Below, one piece after another: positions 25,585 to 35,039 of a stretch of DNA of 64,000 bases; the first letter of the stretch is position 1, and each line of letters starts with the position of its first letter. Origin of the DNA: Asticcacaulis sp. MM231 (GTDB lineage: Bacteria; Pseudomonadota; Alphaproteobacteria; Caulobacterales; Caulobacteraceae); assembly GCF_964186625.1 (NCBI RefSeq), contig NZ_OZ075109.1:186001-250000 (forward strand), written 5' to 3'. The notes below the pieces were generated by a model. That model saw only the letters and a program-made list of their open reading frames with translations. It was not told the DNA's origin and ran no database searches. Both the position numbers and the translations under genes were made by a program.

Positions 25585-27390
25585 TTAGCTGTCATTGGCA
25601 TAGGGGCCCTGGCCACCGCTGGCAATATACTTATCAACGCGCGCCTGGAGCACGGGGAGGGGCACGGAGCCGAGGTCAAGCAGGGTGTCGTGAAAGGCGC
25701 GGATGTCGAACTTTGTTCCAAGCGCTTTTTCCGCTTTGCGTCTGGCGTCCCAGATAACCTGTTCACCCAGATAATAACTCAGGGCCTGAGCGGGCCAGGC
25801 AATGTAACGATCCACTTCCGTTGTCACCTCATGGGTAGACAGGGCCGTATGATCGAGAAGAAACTGCCGGGCTTGTTCGCGGCTCCAGCCCTGTGAATGA
25901 ATCCCCGTATCAACCACGAGACGCGCGGCCCGCCACATCTGGTAACTCAGCATGCCGTAGCGTTCGTAGGGCGTGTGGAACATGCCCATCTCGTCACCAA
26001 GGCGTTCGCAGTAGACGGCCCAGCCTTCGCCATAGGCCGAGATGAAGGTATTCTGCCGGAAGGGCGGGAGGGACTTGTTCTCCGCCGCCAAGGGCATCTG
26101 CATCGCATGCCCCGGCGCCAACTCGTGGAGGGTCAGGGCGGGTAGCGCGTACAAGGGGCGGGAAGGCAGATCGTAGGTGTTGACCAGGTAGATGCCGGGG
26201 CCGCCACGGCCACTGGTATAAAAGGGGGCCACGTCATCAGGCACCGGCACGATGGCAAAGCGGGATCGTGGCAGACGCCCGAAGTATTGCGCTGCCTTGC
26301 CGTCGAATTCCTTAGCGATCCATGCCGCCCTGTCGAGAAGGGCTTGCGGCGTCTTGGCGTAAAACTGCGGATCTGTACGCAGGAAGTCGTTGAAAGCCTT
26401 CAGGTCGCCGGCGAATGCGACCTCCGCCTTGATCGCCATCATGTCCGCTTTGATTTTCGTTACTTCGTCAAGACCGATTTGATGGATTTTTGCGGCTGTC
26501 CAATCGAGCGTGGTGTATTCGCGGATCTGCGATTGATAAAAGGCTGGGCCGTCCGGCAGATCGATCGCGGCGATGGATGCCACAGCGCCTGGGGTGTATT
26601 CGTTGCGCAGGAAATCCAGGACCTGTTTGTGGGCGGGTACGACCTTCCCCTGAATAACGCTGGCGGCTTCTATGCGCAGCTTGGCCTGCTGATCGGCCGG
26701 AATAGTATCCGGCATTTTTTTGAATGGCGCGTAATAGGGATTTGCTTCAGAGGTGTCCGTTATGGCGCTTACGACACTCGCATCGCGTCCTTCCAGAACC
26801 ACTTTCGGAAGGGTGAAACCGCGCTTGAGACCCGCGCGCATGTTGGCGATATTTTCCTCAAAGTAGACCGGGAAGTCGCCGAGCTGTGACAGATAGTTTC
26901 GGTAATCCTCAAGGGTATGGAAGGATCCGCTTGTGAGATAAGTCAGGTCGCTCCAGAACGAGGTGTCGCCGCTGAGCGGCCGTTGGTAGAGCCTGAACTT
27001 TTGATCCGCGATGAGGGTCTCAATCTGAAATTTGTAGACGGCGTAGTCCTCAGCATGTTGCGGAGTCAGCCTGGACGGATCGATGGTTTGCAACTCGGTC
27101 TGGACGCTGTTCCAGCGGTCGAGTTTTGATTTCTGGGTTGCCTCGTCAACGCGCGGAAGGTGCGCAGCCTGCGCGGCTCCGGAGGTGTTTTCGTCGGACG
27201 CGGTTTGGCTGCTTCGCCATGTAAATTCATCCGTGCTGAGCTTAACGAAGTGGGCGTCGAAATCTAGCGAGATGTGCGCAGTCGGCCTACGACCTCGGGT
27301 AGCACCGGCCAGAGCCAGGCTCGGAGCTGCCGTCGCGCTCAGGATGGCGAGGCCGGAGAAAAGCGTGGAGCGGCGTGTAAAACGGGGCAT
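25585..27390 (-). CDS. DUF885-family zinc metallopeptidase-like protein, exported
   Basis: This 601-residue protein begins with an export signal (MPRFTRRSTLFSGLAILSAT, Ala-rich to about residue 28). The DUF885 hallmark LHELAPGHAMQ, an HExxxGH zinc site, lies near residue 420, with a downstream GEGWAVYCERLG giving the likely third ligand. It probably cleaves small peptides in the periplasm. The substrate is unknown. A Zur-like box lies 62 bp upstream of its start (27452-27467), placing a zinc-using hydrolase under apparent zinc control. Confidence 0.85.
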   Translation of the reverse strand: MPRFTRRSTLFSGLAILSATAAPSLALAGATRGRRPTAHISLDFDAHFVKLSTDEFTWRSSQTASDENTSGAAQAAHLPRVDEATQKSKLDRWNSVQTELQTIDPSRLTPQHAEDYAVYKFQIETLIADQKFRLYQRPLSGDTSFWSDLTYLTSGSFHTLEDYRNYLSQLGDFPVYFEENIANMRAGLKRGFTLPKVVLEGRDASVVSAITDTSEANPYYAPFKKMPDTIPADQQAKLRIEAASVIQGKVVPAHKQVLDFLRNEYTPGAVASIAAIDLPDGPAFYQSQIREYTTLDWTAAKIHQIGLDEVTKIKADMMAIKAEVAFAGDLKAFNDFLRTDPQFYAKTPQALLDRAAWIAKEFDGKAAQYFGRLPRSRFAIVPVPDDVAPFYTSGRGGPGIYLVNTYDLPSRPLYALPALTLHELAPGHAMQMPLAAENKSLPPFRQNTFISAYGEGWAVYCERLGDEMGMFHTPYERYGMLSYQMWRAARLVVDTGIHSQGWSREQARQFLLDHTALSTHEVTTEVDRYIAWPAQALSYYLGEQVIWDARRKAEKALGTKFDIRAFHDTLLDLGSVPLPVLQARVDKYIASGGQGPYANDS

Positions 27391-27451
27391 GGAACAACTT
27401 TGTAAAGGGAGATTGTTCCGGAACCGTATAATTTATTCAGATTGTTGTAAA

Positions 27452-27467
27452 TGGTATGTTATAACAT
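27452..27467. promoter_or_regulatory. Zur-like box upstream of the DUF885 gene
   Basis: TGGTATGTTATAACAT, preceded by AA, fits the shared pattern AATGNTATRYYRTAAC found four times in this island. Confidence 0.65.
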
Positions 27468-27499
27468 TTATTTATCGACACACTACGTGGACGCTATGA

Positions 27500-28777
27500 T
27501 TACGAAGGTGCGCCGTGTGGTTCATCATCATTAGCGTGGTCTACCGCGCTATGGGGGGCACTGGCCTCAGCGGTTCTGGCCTTCAAAAGGGTAATGAATT
27601 TAGGCAGAGGGCACATCTGGTTGGGGCCTTCCTTGCAAGCCTTCATGGCCAACGGCTTCCAGGTGGCATGAGCGCGCATGGCGCGGATGTCATCGGCGGT
27701 CTGACTGCGGTAGTAGACCCTGACAAAGGCCCGGCCATGGGCATCTCGGATCAGGGCAAGCACAAGCGCACCGCCTGGCGAGGGATCATTTAGCGCAAAA
27801 CCGGGGGCTTCTACCGCGACACCCAATAAGGCGGCCAGGGCCGCGACATTCGTGTCGTGGCCGATCAGCATGTCGAAAGCCGGGGCGTCCGGACGGCTGA
27901 AGTCATCGATGATTCTCCGTGCGGTCGGTTCGGTTTGAAATGCCATCATGTAGGGCGGGCGTGAGAAGACGTCGAACAGGGCGGCATGGACTTCACCAAC
28001 CGCTTTCAGCGTCGCTGGATTGGCACGGCCCCAGCCAACCTCTTTCAGCGGGAAGCCTTCGAGATATTCCAGCATCAGTACCTGAGCTGTACCTGACGCA
28101 TCGCGAACCGGCCCTTCGAACACCAGGCCGCGATTATCAGCCGTTGCGGCAAGGCGAGGCGCCCGCTGCGGGCTGCACGGGCGAGTGTCACAGGCCAGTA
28201 CATGTTCGAGCCGTCCGAGCGCGGCGGCATGGCGCTGAACCAAGACAGACATGCCGCCGGTATAGGCATTGATGCTGGCGACAGCCCTCTGGGCATCGAA
28301 CCAGGGTGGCGGCGCGCGGGTCGGCTCGAACAAAGGATCAATTTGATCGTCAGGCAGATGGCCCGCCTTAAGCGCGCATCCAGGAGCCAAGCCCTGTAGA
28401 TAGGCTTGTCCGGTGGCGATGGTGCGTGGAGCCGTATTGGTCCAGACAACCATCGTGGCGGGATCGGGACAGGCCTTTGTGGGCAGAATGCCAATTGCCG
28501 AAAGCCAAGTGCGATCGGTTGTTCCGAGCGCCTTCAGGACATCGGCGCCATGGTTTGTGATGGTCTCCGGCGGGACGCTCCAAGCCGGCCATGGGGCGCC
28601 GGTTTTGGTGTCCAAAGGAACCTCATCGGCAATGGGAGATCGCACGCCATGGCGCATCAGCATGACGACGCGTTCGATCTTTTCATCGGAAGATACAGGC
28701 TGCGCAGAGACCTGGACTGCCAGCAGATAAGCTCCGGCAAAAGTGAGGGCGAAACGAAGCCAGTGATGAATGGTCAT
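27500..28777 (-). CDS. Histidine acid phosphatase, periplasmic
   Basis: The start at 28777 exposes a signal peptide (MTIHHWLRFALTFAGAYLLA, cleavage after VSAQ); a longer frame to 28831 adds an unlikely leader. The family's RHGVRSP catalytic motif is near residue 43 and the proton-donor motif HDTN is near residue 310. It should hydrolyse phosphomonoesters such as glucose-1-phosphate or phytate via a phosphohistidine. It is unlinked to the zinc genes by function but lies among them. The Zur-like box at 27452 is downstream of it, so it is probably not controlled by that site. Confidence 0.9.
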   Translation of the reverse strand: MTIHHWLRFALTFAGAYLLAVQVSAQPVSSDEKIERVVMLMRHGVRSPIADEVPLDTKTGAPWPAWSVPPETITNHGADVLKALGTTDRTWLSAIGILPTKACPDPATMVVWTNTAPRTIATGQAYLQGLAPGCALKAGHLPDDQIDPLFEPTRAPPPWFDAQRAVASINAYTGGMSVLVQRHAAALGRLEHVLACDTRPCSPQRAPRLAATADNRGLVFEGPVRDASGTAQVLMLEYLEGFPLKEVGWGRANPATLKAVGEVHAALFDVFSRPPYMMAFQTEPTARRIIDDFSRPDAPAFDMLIGHDTNVAALAALLGVAVEAPGFALNDPSPGGALVLALIRDAHGRAFVRVYYRSQTADDIRAMRAHATWKPLAMKACKEGPNQMCPLPKFITLLKARTAEASAPHSAVDHANDDEPHGAPS

Positions 28778-28831
28778 GGAAACTCTATTATGGCTGCTAT
28801 GTGGCTTCAGCGGAAGGAGGACGCCTGCCAA

Positions 28832-29157
28832 TTCGGTCGAAACTGGGGCAGTCGCGGCACGTATTTCGGGATAAGCATGGTGAGGAGACGCAATTGGAAG
28901 GCAAGGTGGTCACGAACGAACGTGTAGAGTCGCGATGTTCCCTCAAACAATCGTCATAACGCGCCCCTTTGAAGGTTTCGTGACCTTGGCCCGACATTTG
29001 AGGAGCTGTACGGCGGACGCTAAACGCGCGAAACAACTCACCAAAATAGCTAGACTGCGCCGTGATTGCTTACATGAAAACACCGCACCATGCTTCGCCA
29101 TTGCTTCGAAGACTAGCCAGAAAATACGGTTGAGGAAGGCTGACAAAAACTTAAATT
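28832..29157. other. Intergenic region without a recognised gene
   Basis: Non-coding as far as can be seen. Short frames on both strands lack starts with ribosome sites or known motifs. Confidence 0.45.
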
Positions 29158-29973
29158 TCATATGGACGGTCCATCCTTCACTTTCTTTCGCTTTATGAGC
29201 GAGACCGCGGCAACCGAGATAACCGTCACTGCCATCAGGACACCTACAGCGAGGAAAGTCCGGTCTGACAAGGCGGCATTCCATTGAAGTAACTGCAGAA
29301 GGGCGTACGCCGCCATTACATAGGAGAGGCCAACGATCAGCCAGCCGACACCGCGACGATACGTCCGCGCCTGGGCTAGATTTGCCTTGTCGGTTACCAG
29401 GCGTGTGATCACCAGGCTATCTAGGCCGTCGGTGAGGATCATGCCGGCGGCGAAGCTCAGGCCGATGACAACGGCACCGGCAATGCCGCTAACCTGTGAC
29501 GCGGCGACGCCCCAGGCGGCGATTTGCGCCGCCGTGTCGATGACCAGCCCAAACACCAGTCCGATCGACATTGTCACGAGAGGGTGGGTCGATACGCGCA
29601 AAAGACCGGGCAACACACTGTGGCGCCAACCCTTGGGCACGTAGATCTCTTTCGCCAACAGGGCTCTGAGATTGAGCGTACCGATCACGATAAACAGGCC
29701 GATGATGAAGATGGCCATCGCTGTTTCGAATTCCGGTGGCAGGGTGATCATTTGCCCGAGAAAGCCAAACAGGGCCGCAATCATCAAAACGGATATCGTG
29801 TGCCCCGTCGAAAACAGAAATCCAGTCCAGGCAGCGGCTTTGGGCCGCTCGTCGAGGGCGCGGAAGGTGATATTGTCGATGACGGCGATGTGGTCCGGAT
29901 CGAGCCCGTGGCGCATGCCTAGCAAAAAAAGCAGGCCCAAGGTCTCTGGGGCAATAGAGGTCATCGAAATCAT
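29158..29973 (-). CDS. NiCoT/HoxN-family transition-metal permease
   Basis: The start at 29973 (AGGACGG 8 bases upstream) is preferred to a GTG at 29994. The 271-residue protein has about eight membrane helices and the family signature RHGLDPDHIAVIDN (HX4DH) in the first helices, plus FSTGHTISV. NiCoT proteins import Ni2+ or Co2+; some relatives handle other metals. The Zur-like box at 30019-30034, 45 bp upstream, suggests zinc-responsive expression, so zinc or cobalt import during zinc starvation is a fair inference. Confidence 0.85.
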   Translation of the reverse strand: MISMTSIAPETLGLLFLLGMRHGLDPDHIAVIDNITFRALDERPKAAAWTGFLFSTGHTISVLMIAALFGFLGQMITLPPEFETAMAIFIIGLFIVIGTLNLRALLAKEIYVPKGWRHSVLPGLLRVSTHPLVTMSIGLVFGLVIDTAAQIAAWGVAASQVSGIAGAVVIGLSFAAGMILTDGLDSLVITRLVTDKANLAQARTYRRGVGWLIVGLSYVMAAYALLQLLQWNAALSDRTFLAVGVLMAVTVISVAAVSLIKRKKVKDGPSI

Positions 29974-30018
29974 TTTGTAGTCCGTCCTGTCCACGCCAAA
30001 TCGCCACTCGACGAAATG

Positions 30019-30034
30019 TGTTATATTGTAACAG
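30019..30034. promoter_or_regulatory. Zur-like box upstream of the NiCoT gene
   Basis: TGTTATATTGTAACAG preceded by AA lies 45 bp from the NiCoT start, in the divergent gap shared with the S46 peptidase. Confidence 0.65.
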
Positions 30035-30127
30035 TAAGAAAATCCAGCCTGATTTCGATAAATCCTCGACGCCCGGTCTCGCCGCTTAAATGCCGGCGGC
30101 GAAAAGTCTCTTGCGCTACGCTAGTAA

Positions 30128-30143
30128 TGATATATCATAACAT
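30128..30143. promoter_or_regulatory. Zur-like box upstream of the S46 peptidase gene
   Basis: TGATATATCATAACAT preceded by AA lies 53 bp before the start of the S46 gene. It shares the AATGNTATRYYRTAAC pattern. Confidence 0.65.
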
Positions 30144-30196
30144 TTTTGAGCGACCCCGGATAGGTAAAAGTGCCCGCGTGATCAAGTAGGAACCTC

Positions 30197-32269
30197 ATGC
30201 TCATGATGAAGAGATTATTGGTGTCTGGGACTGCGCTTGGGCTGGCATTCAGCGTGACAATGTTCCAGCCGGCATCGGCTGACGAAGGGATGTGGACCTT
30301 CGATAATCTTCCGCTGGCGAAGATCAAGGAGGCTTATGGTGTAAGCCTCGATCAGGCCTGGATTGATAATGTCCAGGCGTCTGCGGTTCGCCTGAGTGTC
30401 GGCTGTTCGGCCTCGGTCGTCTCACCGGACGGTCTCGTTCTGACCAACCATCACTGCGTTCTGGAATGCGCTCAGAACCTGTCCTCATCGAACGAAGACC
30501 ATGTCACGAACGGTTTTATAATCGCCGGCAAGCCGGAAGAAAAATCATGTCCTGGCCTCGACGCGGAAATTCTGACGGATATCGTTGATGAGACGCAGGC
30601 CCTCAATGCCGCAACCAGTGGACTGACCGGGCAGGCCTTCATCAAGGCTTATGGCGCAAAGGCCGCTGAACTGGAAACGTCGGTCTGCGGCGATGACAAG
30701 GCGTTGCGTTGCCAGGTGATCAACTTTTACCAGGGCGGGCAATACAAGCTTTACAAGTACCATAAGTACACGGATGTTCGCCTCGTGTTCGTCCCTGAAT
30801 TTCAGGCGGCCTTCTTCGGCGGCGATCCGGATAATTTCAACTTTCCCCGCTATGCGCTCGATGTGGGGTTCCTCCGCCTTTATGAAAATGGCAAGCCGAT
30901 CAAGGCGCAGCACTATCTGAAATGGAATCCGCAGGCGCCAAAAGACGGCGAGCTGACGTTTGTTGCCGGTAATCCCGGAACGACCGAACGCCTGCTGACG
31001 GCCTCTCAACTGGAGAGCCGCCGCGATGTGTCTTTGCCAGCCGCCCTGATCACACTGTCCGAACTGCGTGGCCGGCTGATCGCCTTCTCCGAGACCAGCC
31101 CGGAAAACAAACGTATCACCAAGGACGAGCTGTTCGGGGTCGAAAATTCTTTCAAGGCCTATAGCGGCGAGGAACTGGCGCTGGTCGGTTCCGACATCGT
31201 AGCCGGCAAGAAGAGGGAAGAAGCCTATCTGAAATCAACGCTTACCGGGGATTTTGCGAAGGACATCGGCGATCCCTGGGCCAATATGGCTGCCGTTCAG
31301 ACGGATTATAAGCGGTTGCGCCTGCCTTACAGCTATCTGGACAAGACGCCTGGTGACCTGCTGAGCATGGCGCGTACAATCGTTCGGGGCGTCAAGGAGC
31401 GGGAGAAGCCGTCGGCTGAACGACTGCCGGAATTTTCCGACTCACGTTTATCGGGCGTCGAGACGCGCCTGTTTTCGGAAGCCCCCATTGAAAAGCCGTT
31501 GGAACAGGTCGAACTTGAATTCGGTCTGTCGAAGGCGCGTGAAAATTTGACCGTCGATAGCCCGGTGACCCAACTGTTGCTCGGCAAGGAATCACCGGAA
31601 AGCCTGTCGAAGCGACTGGTTGCCGGCACGCACCTGACTGATCTGGCGGTGCGCAAAAAGCTCTGGAACGAGAGCTGGGCAGACCTTCAGGCCTCCGACG
31701 ATCCGATGATCCAGTATGCCATCCGCATAGATGACCAAGCACGTGCCATCCGCAGCGAATATTAAGCCAAGGTGTCGGGGCCTGCGCAGATTGCGGCGGA
31801 GAAAATTGCCAGGGTTCGCTTCAAGGCGTATGGCACCTCGACCTATCCAGACGCCACCTTCTCGCTGCGCCTGTCATACGGGAAGGTCGCGGGCTGGACC
31901 TATAATGGCACAACCGTACCCGCCTACACCTATATGGGCGGTCTGTTCGATCGGGCAACCGGACAGGAACCCTTCAACGCGCCGGCGATGTTCCTCGCGG
32001 CGAAAGACCGGATCGATCCGAACAAGGTCTACGACTTTGTCACCACGAACGACATCGTCGGCGGCAATTCAGGCTCTCCGGTCTTCAACGTCAGGGGCGA
32101 GGTGATTGGCGCAGCGTTCGACGGCAATAGTCTCTCGCTCGGTGGCGCGTTCGCCTATGACGGATCGGTCAATCGCTGCGTCGTGGTGTCAACGGGCGCT
32201 ATTACCGAGGCCCTCGACAAGGTCTATGGTCGCAAGGCTCTGGTCGCTGAATTGTTGACGGGTAAATAG
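30197..32269 (+). pseudogene. S46-family dipeptidyl-peptidase (DPP7/DPP11 type) with in-frame stop
   Basis: It begins with a signal peptide (cleavage near ASADEG) and carries the catalytic His in TNHHC (residues 83-87) and an Asp in the DPDNFNFPRY region. Translation stops at TAA 31763-31765, after IRSEY. The same frame reopens immediately (AKVSGPAQIAAEKIARVRF) and continues to 32269, including the catalytic Ser in GGNSGSPVF near residue 625. One change of GAA (Glu) to TAA explains the break. Without it the enzyme would be 690 residues, the family norm. The FDGN motif after the Ser suggests DPP7-like (Gly) substrate specificity. The truncated product lacks the nucleophile and should be inactive. 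Confidence 0.85.
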
Positions 32270-32276
32270 GAGGTGT

Positions 32277-32306
32277 CCGGCGGTCATAGCCCGCCGGGCC
32301 ATTTTC
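32277..32306 (+). terminator. Probable terminator after the S46 gene
   Basis: CCGGCGG, loop TCATAGC, then CCGCCGG, with ATTTTC a few bases after the stem. The stem is strong and the T-run modest. Confidence 0.5.
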
Positions 32307-32323
32307 ATTGTTGCGAATTGCAA

Positions 32324-32339
32324 TGTTATACTATAACCA
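32324..32339. promoter_or_regulatory. Zur-like box upstream of the ABC/DUF3299 operon
   Basis: TGTTATACTATAACCA preceded by AA lies 28 bp before the ATPase start, a position able to block transcription. Confidence 0.7.
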
Positions 32340-32367
32340 TCAGCCAGTGTTTCTTTGAGGACGCGCG

Positions 32368-33009
32368 ATGGCCTTGGTAGCCCGTGATCTTGTCGTTCGG
32401 CGTCGTGACCGCGAGATTGTTTGTCCTGATCTCACCCTTTCCGAAGGCGACACCCTGGCGCTGGCGGGACCATCCGGGTCAGGCAAAACCTCTATATTAT
32501 TGGCGCTGGCTGGCATCTTACAGCCTGCGTCCGGACGCGTCGACGTCGCCGGAACGTCTCTATGGACGCTATCCGAAGAGAAACGGGCCATATTTCGCGG
32601 ACGCACGATTGGCTATGTATTTGCCGCCTTTCACCTTGTGGACGCGCTAAAGGTCGAAGAAAACCTGCAGTTGGCGCGAACCTGTGCCGGGTTGCCACAT
32701 GACAAGAGCCGGGCGCGGTCTCTGCTGGAAGACCTGGGTCTTCGTGACCTTGAGCGGCATCGGGCCGATCAATTAAGCCAGGGGCAGATGCAAAGGGTCG
32801 CCATTGCTCGGGCGCTGATGAACCATCCCAGGCTCCTTCTGTGTGACGAACCCACAGCAGCGCTCGATCCTGTCTCTGCAGCCAGGCTGATTGACCTGCT
32901 GCGACGCTGCGCGAGCGCGGAAGGTGCCGCCTTAGTCGTTGCAACGCACGATCAACGCGTCATGGATGCGTGCGGTACGGTCATTTATATCGAAGGAGAG
33001 GGCGCATGA
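32368..33009 (+). CDS. ABC transporter ATPase (LolD/MacB-like), zinc-linked
   Basis: The 213-residue ATPase has Walker A GPSGSGKTS from residue 34, signature LSQGQMQRVAIARAL, Walker B LLLCDEPTAALD and an H-loop in VATHDQR. It powers the permease encoded next, whose ATG overlaps its stop (ATGA). The operon, with a DUF3299 protein as third member and a Zur-like box in front, resembles the Zrg-type zinc uptake locus described in Vibrio cholerae, here without an evident DUF2796 binding protein. That parallel is from memory of the family. Confidence 0.88.
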   Translation: MALVARDLVVRRRDREIVCPDLTLSEGDTLALAGPSGSGKTSILLALAGILQPASGRVDVAGTSLWTLSEEKRAIFRGRTIGYVFAAFHLVDALKVEENLQLARTCAGLPHDKSRARSLLEDLGLRDLERHRADQLSQGQMQRVAIARALMNHPRLLLCDEPTAALDPVSAARLIDLLRRCASAEGAALVVATHDQRVMDACGTVIYIEGEGA

Positions 33010-34226
33010 GCCTCTGGTCACTGTCCTTCAAATACTTGCTGCGCCGTTGGGGTGGCGCGCTCTTGACTGTCATCGTCGGGGCCCTGGGGATAGCGCTCAT
33101 CGGTACGGTCATGAATTTGGCGGAGGACGTGCCTTCTGCGGTCAAGAAAGCGCTTGGCGGCGCGGATATGGTGGTCGGCCCCAAGGGATCGGAACTTGAT
33201 CTCGTCATGTGCTGCGCCTTGCATATTACGCCGACACGCGGACTTGTGTCTTATAGAGCCGCCGCCGAGGCCGTCAAAAATCCTTACGTGAAGGCCAGCG
33301 CGCCCGTCGCTCTGGGTGACAGCTATAATGGCACGCGTATCTTGTGGACGACGCCGGCCATTGTCGGGATTTATGATGCGAAGCTTGCGCAAGGCCGCAT
33401 GTGGTCTGGCGGCATGGAGGCCGTCGTGGGCGCCGGGGCCGCGCGGTCACAGCACCTGACGATCGGCTCGAAAATGATCAGCACGCACGGTCTGGACATA
33501 GGTGGCGAACTGCACCGCAACGCCGCCTATACGGTCGTCGGGATTTTGAAGCCGAACGGATCGGTCATCGATCGTCTCATCCTGGCCGACCTGAAAAGCA
33601 TCAGGGTCGTGCACGTCGATATAGACGATCCGGACGAGCAGGGACCGACGCAGGTGGCGGGTCAGGGCTATGACAAAGACGGCATGCCGATCGCCATCAG
33701 CGCGATGGTCGCCAAGTTCTCGTCGCCCATCGCGGCCGCCATTACGCCGCGCCAGATTAGCACAACGACGGATTTGACGGCGGCCAATCCGGAACTCGAA
33801 ATGGCCCGCCTCAGTGCGCTTGTGCGTCCCGTATTCAATATCATGGTGCTGTTCGGCGTGCTGTTCGGCATCGTTGCCGCCTGCATGGCTGCGATCAGCC
33901 TTGTCAGCGGATTAAACCAGAGGGCACGTGACCTCGCACTTTTGCGCATCCTTGGCGCCTCCCGCTTCAAGGTCGCGCGCATGGCTTTTCAGGAGTCTCT
34001 AATCCTGGTGCACGGCGCGTTCCTGCTCGGAATCGCTGTAATGGCGGGGCTTGGCTCGCTTGTCGCCGACCGTATGCTGAGCTATGGCCTGTTGATTTCC
34101 AACTGGCCAAGCCTGCGCGAATTGCTACTTATCTATGTGGGTACGCTTGTCCTGGCCTTGCTGGCCAGCATCATTCCCGTGGTAAGGGTTGCGGCCTCAT
34201 CCGTGGAGGAGGGCCTGAAAGCATGA
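33006..34226 (+). CDS. FtsX/MacB-type ABC permease, zinc-linked
   Basis: The ATG at 33006 overlaps the ATPase stop, so the longer frame from 32970 is rejected. The 406-residue protein has one N-terminal helix (about 15-36), a periplasmic domain (about 37-265) with a Cys-Cys pair in LVMCCALHITPT, and three C-terminal helices with the FtsX motif RARDLALLRILGA. This type usually moves substrates mechanically from the periplasmic side rather than across the membrane. It is the partner of the preceding ATPase. Its stop overlaps the DUF3299 start. Confidence 0.88.
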   Translation: MSLWSLSFKYLLRRWGGALLTVIVGALGIALIGTVMNLAEDVPSAVKKALGGADMVVGPKGSELDLVMCCALHITPTRGLVSYRAAAEAVKNPYVKASAPVALGDSYNGTRILWTTPAIVGIYDAKLAQGRMWSGGMEAVVGAGAARSQHLTIGSKMISTHGLDIGGELHRNAAYTVVGILKPNGSVIDRLILADLKSIRVVHVDIDDPDEQGPTQVAGQGYDKDGMPIAISAMVAKFSSPIAAAITPRQISTTTDLTAANPELEMARLSALVRPVFNIMVLFGVLFGIVAACMAAISLVSGLNQRARDLALLRILGASRFKVARMAFQESLILVHGAFLLGIAVMAGLGSLVADRMLSYGLLISNWPSLRELLLIYVGTLVLALLASIIPVVRVAASSVEEGLKA

Positions 34227-34750
34227 TGGAACGACGTGGGCTCTTGACAGCGGGACTGGCGATGCTGTCCTTGCCGCTCATCTGCGGGGCGGCACCGAAG
34301 AAAAGCGCGAAGCCGGCCGCGACATCCAATTGCGTGGATGTCGAACTGTGCGCTGAAAGGCAAAGCCAGGCGGGCCTGCCACGCTCACCCGATCCCTTGT
34401 GGTCGCTCCTACGTCAGTGCAAGGTATCTGAAAACCAGAAGACCGGTATGTATGCGATAGTTGCCACGCCGGAGGTCAAGGCCCTGGCCGGAAAGATCGT
34501 CAGAGCTAAAGGGTTCACGCTCCCGTTAGATGGCAACGACCGGACCAATCACTTTCTGATTGGTGTGAACACACCCGTCTGCTTCTACCATCCTCCGGGG
34601 CAGCCGAATGAAGTAATCGAGGTCATCTCAAAAAGTCCGGTCGTCTGGGACGAGAAAATGACGACGATCGAAGGGACATTCAGCCTGATCAACAATGGTG
34701 AAATGGGCGTTTTCTTCAAGCTGACAAATGCACGTCAGGTCAGGGGGTAG
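34223..34750 (+). CDS. DUF3299 exported protein, second copy
   Basis: This 175-residue protein begins at ATG 34223, overlapping the permease stop. The N-terminal signal (MMERRGLLTAGLAMLSLPLI) is followed by the same core as the copy at 24717: AKGFTLPLDGNDRTNHFLIG, then NTPVCFYHPPGQPNE. The shared Cys-x-x-His-Pro-Pro and the strict conservation of FYHPPG suggest metal binding or a structural role. As the third gene of a Zur-boxed operon it is probably a periplasmic zinc-handling partner of the ABC pair. Confidence 0.8.
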   Translation: MMERRGLLTAGLAMLSLPLICGAAPKKSAKPAATSNCVDVELCAERQSQAGLPRSPDPLWSLLRQCKVSENQKTGMYAIVATPEVKALAGKIVRAKGFTLPLDGNDRTNHFLIGVNTPVCFYHPPGQPNEVIEVISKSPVVWDEKMTTIEGTFSLINNGEMGVFFKLTNARQVRG

Positions 34751-35039
34751 TGCGGCAGATACTCCATGGGGGAATGTGGCAGGGGAATAGATCTCCAGAC
34801 ATGACAGCGTCTCTGTCAGCCCTTCCACCGCAACTCGCTTCTGCATAACCTCAGTATAACACAGACGTTGGTTATGTCGGGTTTCAGGCGTGGGTCGGAA
34901 ATCATGGCCAAACTTCCGCCTTTGGTGCACAGGAGTAGAGGTTGTAATCAGGAAGGCCTGAAGATTATTTACAACGACCTGTAAGTTTCGCGGATAAGCT
35001 TGAGTCTAATCTCCTGACACCCTTAAGAAGGAGACCGAT

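Noticed and set aside
28797..29036. Minus-strand frame between the phosphatase and NiCoT genes
   Set aside because: No start signal and no recognisable domain.
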